Origin: an uncultured Bacteroidota bacterium
Lineage (GTDB): Bacteria; Bacteroidota; Bacteroidia; UKL13-3
Length of the DNA stretch: 64,000 nt
Assembly (NCBI GenBank): GCA_903850915.1
Contig: CAINMV010000010.1
Coordinates: 64,980-128,979 of the forward strand
Direction of reading: 5' to 3'
Part shown: positions 55,120-64,000 of the stretch, piece after piece
How positions within the stretch are numbered: position 1 is the stretch's first letter
Layout of the letters: each line of letters starts with the position of its first letter
Notes under the pieces: model-generated
Database searches by the model: none
The model's input: the letters and a program-made list of their open reading frames with translations, nothing else
What the model was told of the DNA's origin: nothing
Made by a program: the position numbers and the translations under genes

Positions 55120-55920
55120 TTATTTCTTTAATATTAAGGGCATGGTGCCATATATGTTGACATATGCCAAAACCACTGCTGGCAAGTCTTTCTGCGTGTT
55201 TTTTTGCTCTTCAGCCTGAAGTTCCTTTTCAACCCTTTTCAGTTGCTCCTTGTTCATATTCTCGGCTAAAGCAGCCAAAAGTGTGCTTTCTTTCACCTTC
55301 ATCACCTCTGTTTGCTCCATTTCTTCGCCGAATTCCGCATCCATGGACATCGTTATTTCCTCATCGATTACCCAGTCGCATTCGGCGATTTTTAGGCGTT
55401 GAAATATCAACTCGTAAATTGGCAAGTATGCTTCGCGAAAGCTATCATCGATATTTCCGCAATAAAAATCGCTGCTATTAAAAACCTTATCGACATGACA
55501 ATAATGATTAACAAAATCGGCTATAAATTGGGCACTGGCTCTCCAGGTTCCTAGATCCACTTTATGACCCTTTTGAATGACTTTATTGTTACCTGAAAAT
55601 ATATCCCAAACACAATTGGAATACAGCTCTACAAATGCCACTAAATAATCGGGGTCTTCCTTTTCGTATTCCGATGATATGAGAAACGCCTCAAACGTCA
55701 TGGGAATGAGTGGCTTGTACTCGTCTCCCTTTTGCTCTGTCATATAAGCATTCCGATTTTTTAACGACTCCAAATAATCGTTATATAAATCGTTGTCCGT
55801 TAATTCCAAATGACTGAACCACTCACTATATACCAAACCATCAGGACATAATATATCCATAGTAACATCTACATCATCGTATGCTACTGCCAAAACATCA
55901 AGGTTTAAATCAATATTCAT
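55120..55920 (-). CDS. Conserved-looking soluble protein of unknown function
   Basis: A 266-residue acidic cytosolic protein without signal peptide, membrane helix or recognisable motif. It starts MNIDLNLDVLAVAYDDVDVT and ends with a helical Lys/Glu/Gln segment (about 205-245, NMNKEQLKRVEKELQAEEQK) before a short hydrophobic tail. Codon usage and a full-length frame support it as a real gene. It sits between a coiled-coil membrane protein and a small exported protein on the same strand, 62-79 bases from each. No function is suggested by the sequence. Confidence 0.75.
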   Translation of the reverse strand: MNIDLNLDVLAVAYDDVDVTMDILCPDGLVYSEWFSHLELTDNDLYNDYLESLKNRNAYMTEQKGDEYKPLIPMTFEAFLISSEYEKEDPDYLVAFVELYSNCVWDIFSGNNKVIQKGHKVDLGTWRASAQFIADFVNHYCHVDKVFNSSDFYCGNIDDSFREAYLPIYELIFQRLKIAECDWVIDEEITMSMDAEFGEEMEQTEVMKVKESTLLAALAENMNKEQLKRVEKELQAEEQKNTQKDLPAVVLAYVNIYGTMPLILKK

Positions 55921-55983
55921 TTTACCGCAAAAATAGTTAAAAAGGAAATGTTAATTTTAAAAATACCACCGAAAGCAACGACT

Positions 55984-56355
55984 TTACAAGTACCCATTTT
56001 TTATAAGTACCGTAGCAATATCTTTCGCATCGGATCCTTCTTTAGATGTGACTTCAAATGTAATGTCTGGATTTTTCAACATCATTATAACCCATTCGTG
56101 GCTTGCCTTACCATAAGCGAATGCGGTGGCTACTTGCGTGCCATTGGGAATAAAAATCTGACAAACACGTGTTGGTTCGCCACTGTTATATGGTTCCAAG
56201 AAACGAACAAATCCAATATTTCTTTTGTCTTGACGAATTAACGCACCGTTGACTTCAATTGGCGCTTTGGTATTTCTAGTAACAATTTTTAGGGAATCCT
56301 GAGCAAAAGCTGACAGATGAACAAGAAAAAAACAAAAGAAAAAAATACGAAACAT
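55984..56355 (-). CDS. Small exported protein of unknown function
   Basis: A 123-residue protein with a clear signal peptide (MFRIFFFCFFLVHLSAFAQD, cleavage near AFAQ). The mature part of about 104 residues looks beta-rich (KIVTRNTKAPIEVNGALI and RVCQIFIPNGTQVATAFAYG) with one Cys. No family is recognised. Its ATG lies three bases after the stop of the DivIC-like gene, so the two are very likely cotranscribed and perhaps translationally coupled. Confidence 0.8.
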   Translation of the reverse strand: MFRIFFFCFFLVHLSAFAQDSLKIVTRNTKAPIEVNGALIRQDKRNIGFVRFLEPYNSGEPTRVCQIFIPNGTQVATAFAYGKASHEWVIMMLKNPDITFEVTSKEGSDAKDIATVLIKNGYL

Positions 56356-56358
56356 CTG

Positions 56359-56673
56359 CTATTCTTCCAGCTTTTTTAAGGTTTCGAAAATATAAATATC
56401 CTCATCATCGTGTTTCATAAAATAACGTTCGCGGGCAAACTTCTCTAGGCTTTTTTGACTGTTAAACAGCTCTTGTTTCTCGATATTTACCTTTGCCGTT
56501 TCTTGAATATAGAAGTTGCGCTCTTGCTCTAGGTGATGTAAGTTTTTCTTCAGCTTATAGATTCCGTAAAAATTATTACCATCGAAAAAAGCAAGCCATA
56601 CAAATAAAATTATGACCGTGAGGTAATATTTATTTTTAAGAATAGGCCAAATTTTAGATATCACTTTTGACAT
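56359..56673 (-). CDS. Septum formation initiator (DivIC/FtsB-like)
   Basis: A 104-residue bitopic division protein: a basic N-terminus, one membrane helix (YYLTVIILFVWLAFF, about residues 16-30), a coiled coil (YKLKKNLHHLEQERNFYIQE and following) and the family C-terminal motif FARERYFMKHDDEDIYIFE. It should pair with FtsL in the FtsQLB-type complex at midcell. I use the ATG at 56673; a TTG four codons upstream is part of the promoter box TATCTTTG. It follows eno by 54 bases, an arrangement also seen in other Bacteroidota as far as I recall. Confidence 0.88.
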   Translation of the reverse strand: MSKVISKIWPILKNKYYLTVIILFVWLAFFDGNNFYGIYKLKKNLHHLEQERNFYIQETAKVNIEKQELFNSQKSLEKFARERYFMKHDDEDIYIFETLKKLEE

Positions 56674-56682
56674 GATTATAGA

Positions 56683-56690
56683 CAAAGATA
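56683..56690 (-). promoter_or_regulatory. -7 promoter box for the DivIC-like gene
   Basis: TATCTTTG on the minus strand is an exact TAnnTTTG match lying between eno and the ATG at 56673, so this gene may be transcribed separately as well as from the eno promoter. Confidence 0.5.
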
Positions 56691-56727
56691 TGTTTTTGCA
56701 ATTTGATTTTTAGTGCGTGATTTGGAA

Positions 56728-58029
<1,302 letters not shown>

Positions 58030-58049
58030 TTAGACTTAAAATATTAGCG

Positions 58050-58057
58050 CAAAATTA
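58050..58057 (-). promoter_or_regulatory. -7 promoter box for eno
   Basis: TAATTTTG on the minus strand exactly matches TAnnTTTG and is followed by CGC; the ATG is 33 bases downstream. No -33 element at good spacing is seen. Confidence 0.45.
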
Positions 58058-58098
58058 CGCAAAAAAGTTACGTTAGTTAATGCTAAAAAGATTCGTTT

Positions 58099-60111
58099 TT
58101 ATTTCTTTTCCTTGAAGTTTTTTAAACCTGTTTCTAAAAATTTACGAAACGCCGGAATGTCGGCATTATACCCTCTTGGCATGGTAAGCGGCTGTAAGTT
58201 GTCGTATCCAAGAATAACATAATATGGCGCTGCATTACTATTAAAGTTCTTCACTTGAAAATCAAGGTTTTTCTCGCCTACGGTCGACTTCAGCTCTTTG
58301 TCTAGATCACTAATATAACGACTGGCTGAATCAAGTGGTGTTTTGTCATCATAGTATAATGAAACTACCACAAATTCATTTTTAAGTAGCGTAATCACAT
58401 CTTCATCAATCCAAACTCCATCTTCCATTTTGCGACAGTTGGTGCAGCTTTCCCCTGTAAAATCGATAAACAAAGGTTTGTTATGTTTTTTGGCGTATTC
58501 TAATCCTTGTTCATAATCAAAAAAGCCTTTTATACCATATGGTTGTTTGAATTTGCCACTATATTTAACACTGCCTCGATCATCCGGAATATTACTTAAT
58601 AGTATTTTTGAGCTCGTGTATAAATCAAAATCAAGTGATGTTTGCGGCGGAACATATCCGGATAGAAACTTCAATGGAGCGCCCCACAACCCAGGTATTA
58701 GATAAATGGAGAAACAAAAGAAAACAATTGAGAATAAGAAGCGTGGCACAGGAACAGAATCCATGGGGGAATCGTGGGGGAATCTTAGCTTACCAATTAG
58801 ATAAACACCTAGCAAGAATGATAACACGATCCAAATTATCAGATATATTTCACGATCCAGCAAATGCCAATGATAAACACGATCGGCAACCGATAAGAAT
58901 TTGAAGGCGAAAGCGATTTCAATAAATCCTAAAACGACTTTTACAGTATTAAGCCAACCTCCACTCTTGGGCAGGCTCTGCATCCACTGTGGGAAGATTG
59001 CAAAGAGCATAAATGGGATTGCGATGGCTGAAGAGAAAGCCAGCATAGCTGGAATAGCCCGTGCAAATTGCCCTTGTGAAGCTAGGATTAACACTGAACT
59101 TGCTACAGGAGCTGTGCACGAGAATGACACAATCACTAGTGTCATTGCCATAAAAAACACCCCGATAATACCTCCTTTCTCACTTAACCGATCCATTTTT
59201 GTTCCCCAGGATGAAGGCAAAACAATTTCGAACATGCCAAGGAAGGAAACGCCAAAGATTACAAATACCACAAAAAACAAGACATTCGGAATCCAATGTG
59301 TACTTAATGTTTGCGCGAAATTTTTTCCGAATAGAAGAGAAAAAACAACACCAATTAACGTGTAAATTACCACAATTGACAAGCCAAAAGCAATTGCCTG
59401 ACGAATTCCTTTCCCCTTATCTTGTTTGGTAAAAAATGAAACAGTCATAGGAATCATTGGGAACACACACGGTGTTATAAGGGCTGTTAGTCCAGCCAAA
59501 AAAGCTGTTAGCAAGAGCGACCATATCGACTCTTCGGGTACTTCAGCAGATATCGGCGTCTCCTCCTTTTGCGCAACCACCGCCGTTTCATTGCCTTTGT
59601 AATGCGCATATACCGAAGCATCGGCAACAACAAAATCGCTGAATGGCAAGGCACTTAAATCCACCTTAAATTTCTCTCCTATAGGCACGCATTGGTCGGT
59701 ACACGACTGTCCCTCTATTTTCCCTAACATCTCAATTTTCCCTGCCTTGTTCACTCGAATAGGGATACGAAATTGCCCCACCTTCTCAAAAATTTTCACA
59801 ATCGAGTCGTCCCAATTTTCGTCCTTATGCGCAAAGGGTTCATAAGGCATTACCTTACCGACTTGGGAAAAGTCGTTGCTTTTTTCAATATTGCATTCAA
59901 ATTTTAGAGGCCCATCTGCTGGGAATTCTGTGCTATATAAATACCAACCATCAAGGATACTGGCATTAATAATAAAGTCGATAGTGTCACCAACTTTATA
60001 ATCTGTTTTAGATATGGCATAGGAGAAAGAAACAGGATTTACTTTATCCGCCTTCACCATAAAAAATAAGAAGAAACAGGTGAGAAAAGAAAGTGTCTTT
60101 TTGAAATTCAT
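58099..60111 (-). CDS. dsbD: Thiol:disulfide interchange protein DsbD
   Basis: A 670-residue electron conduit moving reducing power from cytosolic thioredoxin to periplasmic substrates. After the signal peptide (1-21) comes the alpha domain with Cys137 and Cys141 (EGQSCTDQCVPIG). The eight-helix beta domain follows (about 200-490), with its two Cys in LITPCVFPMIPMT and SFSCTAPVASS, and then the thioredoxin-like gamma domain with Cys556/Cys559 (TGESCTNCRKMED). The ATG at 60111 is chosen because it gives a proper signal peptide; an upstream extension would add 28 AT-rich codons. A gene for a paralogue of its alpha domain lies 132 bases upstream. Confidence 0.93.
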   Translation of the reverse strand: MNFKKTLSFLTCFFLFFMVKADKVNPVSFSYAISKTDYKVGDTIDFIINASILDGWYLYSTEFPADGPLKFECNIEKSNDFSQVGKVMPYEPFAHKDENWDDSIVKIFEKVGQFRIPIRVNKAGKIEMLGKIEGQSCTDQCVPIGEKFKVDLSALPFSDFVVADASVYAHYKGNETAVVAQKEETPISAEVPEESIWSLLLTAFLAGLTALITPCVFPMIPMTVSFFTKQDKGKGIRQAIAFGLSIVVIYTLIGVVFSLLFGKNFAQTLSTHWIPNVLFFVVFVIFGVSFLGMFEIVLPSSWGTKMDRLSEKGGIIGVFFMAMTLVIVSFSCTAPVASSVLILASQGQFARAIPAMLAFSSAIAIPFMLFAIFPQWMQSLPKSGGWLNTVKVVLGFIEIAFAFKFLSVADRVYHWHLLDREIYLIIWIVLSFLLGVYLIGKLRFPHDSPMDSVPVPRFLFSIVFFCFSIYLIPGLWGAPLKFLSGYVPPQTSLDFDLYTSSKILLSNIPDDRGSVKYSGKFKQPYGIKGFFDYEQGLEYAKKHNKPLFIDFTGESCTNCRKMEDGVWIDEDVITLLKNEFVVVSLYYDDKTPLDSASRYISDLDKELKSTVGEKNLDFQVKNFNSNAAPYYVILGYDNLQPLTMPRGYNADIPAFRKFLETGLKNFKEKK

Positions 60112-60243
60112 GAGCGCAATATACATCAAATAAAAAAAAATTAAGTAGCGCATAAACATTGACTTTGAGTTTAATGCACTGTGGAAAACTAACAATATTA
60201 ATGAATCTAATCTTAAATTCCTTTTTTGTTCGCCTAATCGTTA

Positions 60244-60774
60244 TTATTTAACCTTTTCCAAATTATAATGTTTGTAAACATTGGCATCCACGGCTTGATA
60301 ATCACAAAAAGGCAACTTATTTAAGTCGGCATCAACTTGAATTTTAAACGGCATGCACACCTCGTTGCAAACCTGTCCAGTAAGGACCGCTTTAATACTT
60401 ATTTCCCCCATTTTTTTCATCACCATTGGCAAGCGAAATTGAGCCCGTTCTTCAAAGATTTTCACTTCACCTTCCCATATTTCATCATAATGTTCGAAAG
60501 GTTGCCATGCGATAATTTTGTCGAGTATTTGAAAATCTTTTGACATCTCCACTTTACATTCAAACTTCATTGGGCCATCAGCTTTAAATTCAGAACTGTA
60601 AACGTACCACCCTTTATTTATTTTAAGATTGATAATAAATTCCACAGTATCCCCTGCTTTATAATTTGTTTTAGAAATGGCATAGGTTGCAATTACCGGA
60701 ATTGCATTTTGTGCAATAGTGTATGCATTTATAAGAAAGAAAAATGCGAGTAACCCTAATTTTAAAACTTTCAT
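60244..60774 (-). CDS. Stand-alone DsbD alpha-domain protein
   Basis: A 176-residue exported protein with signal peptide (MKVLKLGLLAFFFLINAYTIAQ). The mature part is one DsbD N-terminal (DsbD-alpha/PF11412-like) domain. It shares YAISKTNYKAGDTVEFIIN and the GWYVYSSEFKADGPMKFEC stretch almost residue for residue with the adjacent DsbD, including the redox pair Cys136/Cys140 in TGQVCNEVCMPF. It lacks the transmembrane and thioredoxin domains, so it probably accepts electrons from DsbD or passes them to a dedicated partner. Local duplication of the dsbD 5' end is the likely origin. The ATG at 60774 fits the signal peptide best. Confidence 0.85.
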   Translation of the reverse strand: MKVLKLGLLAFFFLINAYTIAQNAIPVIATYAISKTNYKAGDTVEFIINLKINKGWYVYSSEFKADGPMKFECKVEMSKDFQILDKIIAWQPFEHYDEIWEGEVKIFEERAQFRLPMVMKKMGEISIKAVLTGQVCNEVCMPFKIQVDADLNKLPFCDYQAVDANVYKHYNLEKVK

Positions 60775-60823
60775 TATTTGAAGAATACTTACTACTTTTT
60801 TATATGGAATACTTGCAATATTT

Positions 60824-61219
60824 TTATTTTTTCTTAAAACTAATTCTATCATCTTTTGTGATATTATCATCCTTCAGCTCAATTAAACTAGATGACTTTG
60901 AAACAATGAGCCAGCTGTTATTAACTTTGTCAAGTGCACCTGAACCTGATATGCTTATGATATATTTAGAAGCACCATCATCATAACTCCAGCTTCCATT
61001 CACGATGTCGCCTGATGGCTTTGTTACAGCCATGGTTCCGTTGGTTTTGAAATCAAAAACATAACCTGAAAAGTTATCCGTCTCATCGTTTCCGTTCTCG
61101 TAATATAAACCTACCGTCCAAGTTCCCGTGGTTATAATTTTTACCGCCGTCTTTTTACATGATGCAAATGCGATTGTAATTAAAACAACTACAAAAAGCG
61201 ACTTGAAATTTGTATTCAT
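60824..61219 (-). CDS. Small lipoprotein with lipocalin-like look
   Basis: A 131-residue protein with a clear lipoprotein signal, ending FASC (Cys21) and followed by KK. The mature part alternates short beta segments (GTWTVGLYYENGNDETDNF, then YVFDFKTNGTMAVTK and GSWSYDDG), the pattern of the lipocalin-like/META-type small lipoproteins common in Bacteroidota; this likeness is by eye. It lies 49 bases upstream of the DsbD alpha-domain gene on the same strand, behind a good promoter. No function is indicated. Confidence 0.8.
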   Translation of the reverse strand: MNTNFKSLFVVVLITIAFASCKKTAVKIITTGTWTVGLYYENGNDETDNFSGYVFDFKTNGTMAVTKPSGDIVNGSWSYDDGASKYIISISGSGALDKVNNSWLIVSKSSSLIELKDDNITKDDRISFKKK

Positions 61220-61241
61220 AAGAAAAATAAAAGTTAGGCAA

Positions 61242-61269
61242 CAAATCTAATCATTTCTGCGCAATCAAA
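61242..61269 (-). promoter_or_regulatory. Promoter for the lipoprotein-DsbD region
   Basis: On the minus strand, TTTG (61266-61269) and TAGATTTG (61242-61249) with a 16-base spacer; TAGATTTG exactly matches TAnnTTTG. The leader to the ATG at 61219 is about 17 bases. Confidence 0.55.
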
Positions 61270-61310
61270 ACCTGCTTTTGATAACGCAACATCATAAGTG
61301 TTGTTAATAC

Positions 61311-61352
61311 AAATCGCCCTAAAAACAGTATAATACTGCTAATGGGCGATTT
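61311..61352 (-). terminator. Branched hairpin after the acc-asparaginase genes
   Basis: AAATCGCCC (61311-61319) pairs perfectly with GGGCGATTT (61344-61352), and the loop contains a second palindrome CAGTAT-A-ATACTG (61326-61338). It lies 33 bases past the asparaginase stop. The T tract is short on either strand, but the GC-rich stem supports termination. Confidence 0.55.
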
Positions 61353-61385
61353 TTGTAAACTATTAAGAAATGACTATTTCTTTCT

Positions 61386-61871
61386 TTAAATCTCGTCGAA
61401 AAATCCAGTTTGTTTGTTTTTCTTCACCTGATTCCAATTGAAGTATCGCCCATTCATGGCAACATACACTCCATGTGGCAAACTCTGGGCGAAAGCAAGT
61501 GCGCTTCCTAGATTAAACAAACCATCACTACTTCCAAACTTAAAAGGAATCATGGCACCTGTTATGATTATTGTTTTGTCTTTTACCTCGCGAGCTAGCA
61601 CTTCTGCTGTCGCTGTCATCGTATCTGTGCCGTGGGTGATAACAATTTTATCCTCGTGACACAGTTTGCAGTTTTCGATGATTATGTTACGATCTACATC
61701 CGTCATTTCCAAGCTATCGATGAGCATTAGCGTCTGTATACTAACATCTAAACGGCTACGCCCAAGACTAAGTAAATCTTGAATATGTGTATCTTTAAAA
61801 AAAAGTTCCCCTGTAAGTTCGTTATATTCTTTATCGAAGGTGCCTCCGGTAACATAAATTCGGATGGACAT
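61386..61871 (-). CDS. Single-domain asparaginase-like protein
   Basis: A 161-residue protein corresponding to only the N-terminal catalytic half of L-asparaginases (about 330 residues). Active-site motifs are present: VTGGTFDKEY with Thr11, VITHGTDTMTATAE with Thr82/Asp83, and GAMIPFKFG with Lys111. The C-terminal domain, which helps close the active site across the dimer, is absent; the frame ends cleanly, with no remnant visible downstream. Short asparaginase-domain proteins of this length are known elsewhere, so this is probably a real family and not a truncation. It follows accC by 15 bases. Confidence 0.85.
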   Translation of the reverse strand: MSIRIYVTGGTFDKEYNELTGELFFKDTHIQDLLSLGRSRLDVSIQTLMLIDSLEMTDVDRNIIIENCKLCHEDKIVITHGTDTMTATAEVLAREVKDKTIIITGAMIPFKFGSSDGLFNLGSALAFAQSLPHGVYVAMNGRYFNWNQVKKNKQTGFFDEI

Positions 61872-61886
61872 AGTGCAATTTTTAAA

Positions 61887-63221
61887 TTAAAATTCGAAAG
61901 TATTCATAAAAGCAGTTGTGAAATTCCCTTTACGAAATTCCGGATGTTGCATTATTTTTTGTTGCAACGATACTGTTGTTGTAACACCTTCAATAATAAA
62001 TTCGCCCAATGCACGTTCCATTTTCACTATAGCCTCATCACGAGTTTGAGCACTTACAATAAGCTTCGCAATCATACTGTCATAATTAGGAGGAATTGTA
62101 TATCCAGCATAAACGTGAGTATCTACACGCACGCCATGACCACCTGGGCGATTTAATTGCGTTATTTTACCCGGACAAGGACGGAAGTTATTTTTAGGAT
62201 CTTCGGCATTGATACGGCATTCGATGGCGTGTTTCAATGGGAAATAATTTTTTCCGGAAATCGGCACTCCGGCGGCAATTAGAATCTGTTCTTTAATCAA
62301 ATCATAGTTAATTACCTCCTCTGTAACTGGATGTTCCACCTGGATTCGCGTATTCATTTCCATGAAATAAAAGTTCTTGTGTTTGTCGACCAAAAACTCG
62401 ATGGTCCCTACGCCTTCGTATTTGATGGCCTCTGCTCCTTTGATAGCAGCTTCGCCCATTTGCTCACGCATTATTTGATCAATAAATGGAGAAGGACTTT
62501 CTTCGATTAATTTTTGATGACGACGCTGAATACTGCAATCCCGCTCGCTAAGGTGACAAACTTTTCCGTATTGATCGCCGGCCAATTGAATTTCGATGTG
62601 ACGTGGCTCTTCAATATATTTTTCCATATACATGGCGCCATTACCAAACGCGGCTGTAGCTTCTGTAGTTGCACTATCCCACGCTGAAATTAGCTCATCA
62701 TCCTTCCAAATAATTCGCATTCCCTTACCACCACCGCCGGCGGTAGCCTTAATAATAACAGGGTAACCAATTTTTTTGGCAACTGATTTTGCTTCTTCTA
62801 TATTTTCGAGCAATCCTTCACTACCGGGGATGCAAGGAACACCGGCCTTCTTCATGGTATCCTTGGCGTTGCTTTTATCCCCCATCTGATTAATTTGCTC
62901 TGGTGTAGCACCAATAAACTTAATGCCATGTTTAGCACAGATGCCACTAAACTTGGCATTTTCACTTAAGAAACCATAACCAGGATGAATTGCATCTGCA
63001 TTTGTAATTTCAGCGGCTGCAATTAAACTAGGAATATTAAGATATGATTGAATGGAAGGAGGTGGACCGATACAAACGGCCTCATCGGCGAATCTAACAT
63101 GCAAACTTTCTTTGTCGGCAGTACTATAAACGGCAACCGTTTTAATACCCATTTCTTTACAGGTACGAATGATGCGTAATGCAATTTCCCCTCTGTTGGC
63201 AATTAATATTTTTTTGAACAT
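61887..63221 (-). CDS. accC: Biotin carboxylase subunit of acetyl-CoA carboxylase
   Basis: A 444-residue ATP-grasp enzyme that carboxylates the biotin of AccB, the first step of fatty acid synthesis. Marks: [20 protein letters not shown] at the start, [14 protein letters not shown], the glycine-rich ATP loop [13 protein letters not shown], the catalytic stretch [16 protein letters not shown] and [14 protein letters not shown]. Length is normal. It follows accB after 109 bases on the same strand; a TATCTTTA box in that gap may add a second promoter. Confidence 0.97.
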   Translation of the reverse strand: MFKKILIANRGEIALRIIRTCKEMGIKTVAVYSTADKESLHVRFADEAVCIGPPPSIQSYLNIPSLIAAAEITNADAIHPGYGFLSENAKFSGICAKHGIKFIGATPEQINQMGDKSNAKDTMKKAGVPCIPGSEGLLENIEEAKSVAKKIGYPVIIKATAGGGGKGMRIIWKDDELISAWDSATTEATAAFGNGAMYMEKYIEEPRHIEIQLAGDQYGKVCHLSERDCSIQRRHQKLIEESPSPFIDQIMREQMGEAAIKGAEAIKYEGVGTIEFLVDKHKNFYFMEMNTRIQVEHPVTEEVINYDLIKEQILIAAGVPISGKNYFPLKHAIECRINAEDPKNNFRPCPGKITQLNRPGGHGVRVDTHVYAGYTIPPNYDSMIAKLIVSAQTRDEAIVKMERALGEFIIEGVTTTVSLQQKIMQHPEFRKGNFTTAFMNTFEF

Positions 63222-63330
63222 TTGTTGTCTTTGCTAATTTAATAAAATACTGAATTATAAAGATAGGCTCCATTTGTGGTTTACACCAACATAAATGAAT
63301 TGCGTTTAAGCTCTAACGAATTCGCTTGTA

Positions 63331-63795
63331 TTAATTGGGTTGTACAAGGAACAACGGCTGATCAAATTCCACTGGTGTTCCACTTTCAACTAAAATCTTC
63401 ACAATAGTTCCAGATATTTCGCTTTCTATTTCGTTAAAAAGCTTCATTGCCTCAATGATACATAATACCTTTCCGGGTACTATTGCATCTCCAACATTAA
63501 TAAAAGGTGGTTTTTCGGGGCTAGCTGCTCGATAGAATGTGCCAATCATTGGGGCTTTAACCGTTATCAGATTGGACTTCTCTTCCACTGGAGCAACAAC
63601 AGGAGCTGATGAAACAGCAGATGGCTGATGCGGAGCAACGGCGGCTTGGGTATGAATTACAGGAGCACTTGTATAGGTTACCTGCTTTTCGTTCTTTTTA
63701 ATGCAAAGTTTGAAATCGGGTTTCTCGATACTAACTTCATCTACACCGGCATCCGATACCAGCTTTATTAAGGTTTGAATTTCTTTAAATTCCAT
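63331..63795 (-). CDS. accB: Biotin carboxyl carrier protein
   Basis: A 154-residue carrier whose biotinyl-lysine shuttles carboxylate between AccC and the transferase. The N-terminal region (1-45) is the AccB-specific helix plus KPDFKLCIKK strand; a Pro/Ala/Val-rich linker follows (about 45-75); the biotinyl domain carries the biotin-accepting Lys in CIIEAMKLFNEIESE near residue 117. Length is normal. It is the first gene of accB-accC-asparaginase and has a good promoter box. Confidence 0.97.
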   Translation of the reverse strand: MEFKEIQTLIKLVSDAGVDEVSIEKPDFKLCIKKNEKQVTYTSAPVIHTQAAVAPHQPSAVSSAPVVAPVEEKSNLITVKAPMIGTFYRAASPEKPPFINVGDAIVPGKVLCIIEAMKLFNEIESEISGTIVKILVESGTPVEFDQPLFLVQPN

Positions 63796-63818
63796 TGTAA
63801 AATGATTTTAAAACGTTT

Positions 63819-63846
63819 CAAAAGTAGAAAAATAAAGCAAAACAAA
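63819..63846 (-). promoter_or_regulatory. Promoter for accB-accC
   Basis: On the minus strand TTTG (63843-63846) and TACTTTTG (63819-63826) with a 16-base spacer; the -7 box is an exact TAnnTTTG match. The leader to the ATG at 63795 is about 20 bases. Confidence 0.5.
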
Positions 63847-63953
63847 AAAAATCATCTTAAATAAGGAGTTTTAGACGCCCAAAAAGGCCCACTTTTGAAA
63901 AATACCTCGGTTTTGTAAAAAAACGATAACGTTAATAAAAAGCTTTATAGAAT

Positions 63954-64000
63954 ATGCAACCGTCCCTGGAAATTCGTCGATTGGTTACCAAATTGTTAAT
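63954..64000 (+). CDS. Possible start of a gene cut by the window end
   Basis: An ATG at 63954 opens a frame that stays open to the window edge (MQPSLEIRRLVTKLL). It would diverge from accB with 158 bases between the starts. Fifteen codons are too few to judge more than plausibility. Confidence 0.3.
   Translation, partial: MQPSLEIRRLVTKLL

Overview
The window looks like chromosomal DNA of a Bacteroidota bacterium. The evidence is AT-rich sequence without Shine-Dalgarno sites, recurring promoter boxes of the form TAnnTTTG (often TATCTTCG or TACTTTTG), and five large predicted exported proteins with type IX secretion (T9SS) C-terminal sorting domains or tails. A C25 (gingipain/PorU-like) protease, a fused gamma-alpha 2-oxoacid:ferredoxin oxidoreductase subunit and two one-domain curiosities (a DUF5522 protein and a PBCV-type basic adaptor tail) point the same way. 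The order or family cannot be fixed from this sequence. I see no tRNA, rRNA, CRISPR array or intact insertion sequence.

Layout. 0-3.3 kb (minus strand): a hotdog thioesterase overlapping a putative lipoprotein gene, then a front-end-type fatty acid desaturase and a family 2 glycosyltransferase, suggesting envelope-lipid work. 3.5-12.4 kb (plus strand): a small exported Ala/Lys/Pro-rich protein, a 1670-residue C25 protease, a korA-like subunit without a beta partner beside it, and an SGNH hydrolase overlapping purN. 12.4-17.6 kb: a DUF5522 gene and a 36-codon membrane-protein candidate, both missed by size cut-offs, a membrane-anchored metallophosphoesterase, a sugar nucleotidyltransferase, a SprT-like protein and a T9SS subtilase. 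17.6-21.7 kb: carA, a cytosolic pentein-fold hydrolase and, divergently, a secreted peptidylarginine-deiminase-like protein, which together form a small arginine/citrulline/carbamoyl-phosphate neighbourhood.

21.8-35.3 kb is one 4494-residue repeat protein, built from kilobase-scale tandem modules and autotransporter-type beta repeats and ending in a T9SS tail. 35.3-36.35 kb is a gene-poor, hairpin-rich stretch. Then come an orphan LuxR-type response regulator, a gene for an exported papain-like protein carrying an amber codon in its signal peptide, the classical thrS-infC-rpmI-rplT cluster (infC starting with TTG), a polyprenyl synthase, and a PAS histidine kinase with its LuxR-type regulator. 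45.3-54.1 kb: der, a 1610-residue MAM-like T9SS protein, a 58-residue lipoprotein, rplS, a DUF2520 protein and a DUF2461 protein. 54.1-63.8 kb (minus strand): three proteins of unknown function, a DivIC/FtsB-like protein, eno, dsbD with a free-standing paralogue of its N-terminal domain, a lipoprotein, and accB-accC followed by a one-domain asparaginase.

The housekeeping clusters look ordinary. The parts most worth a second look are the pentein/carA neighbourhood, the giant repeat protein with its 264-base module indel, the amber-interrupted papain-like gene, the stand-alone DsbD alpha domain, and several small genes. Several apparent TTG starts in this window fall inside promoter boxes and are probably not real starts.
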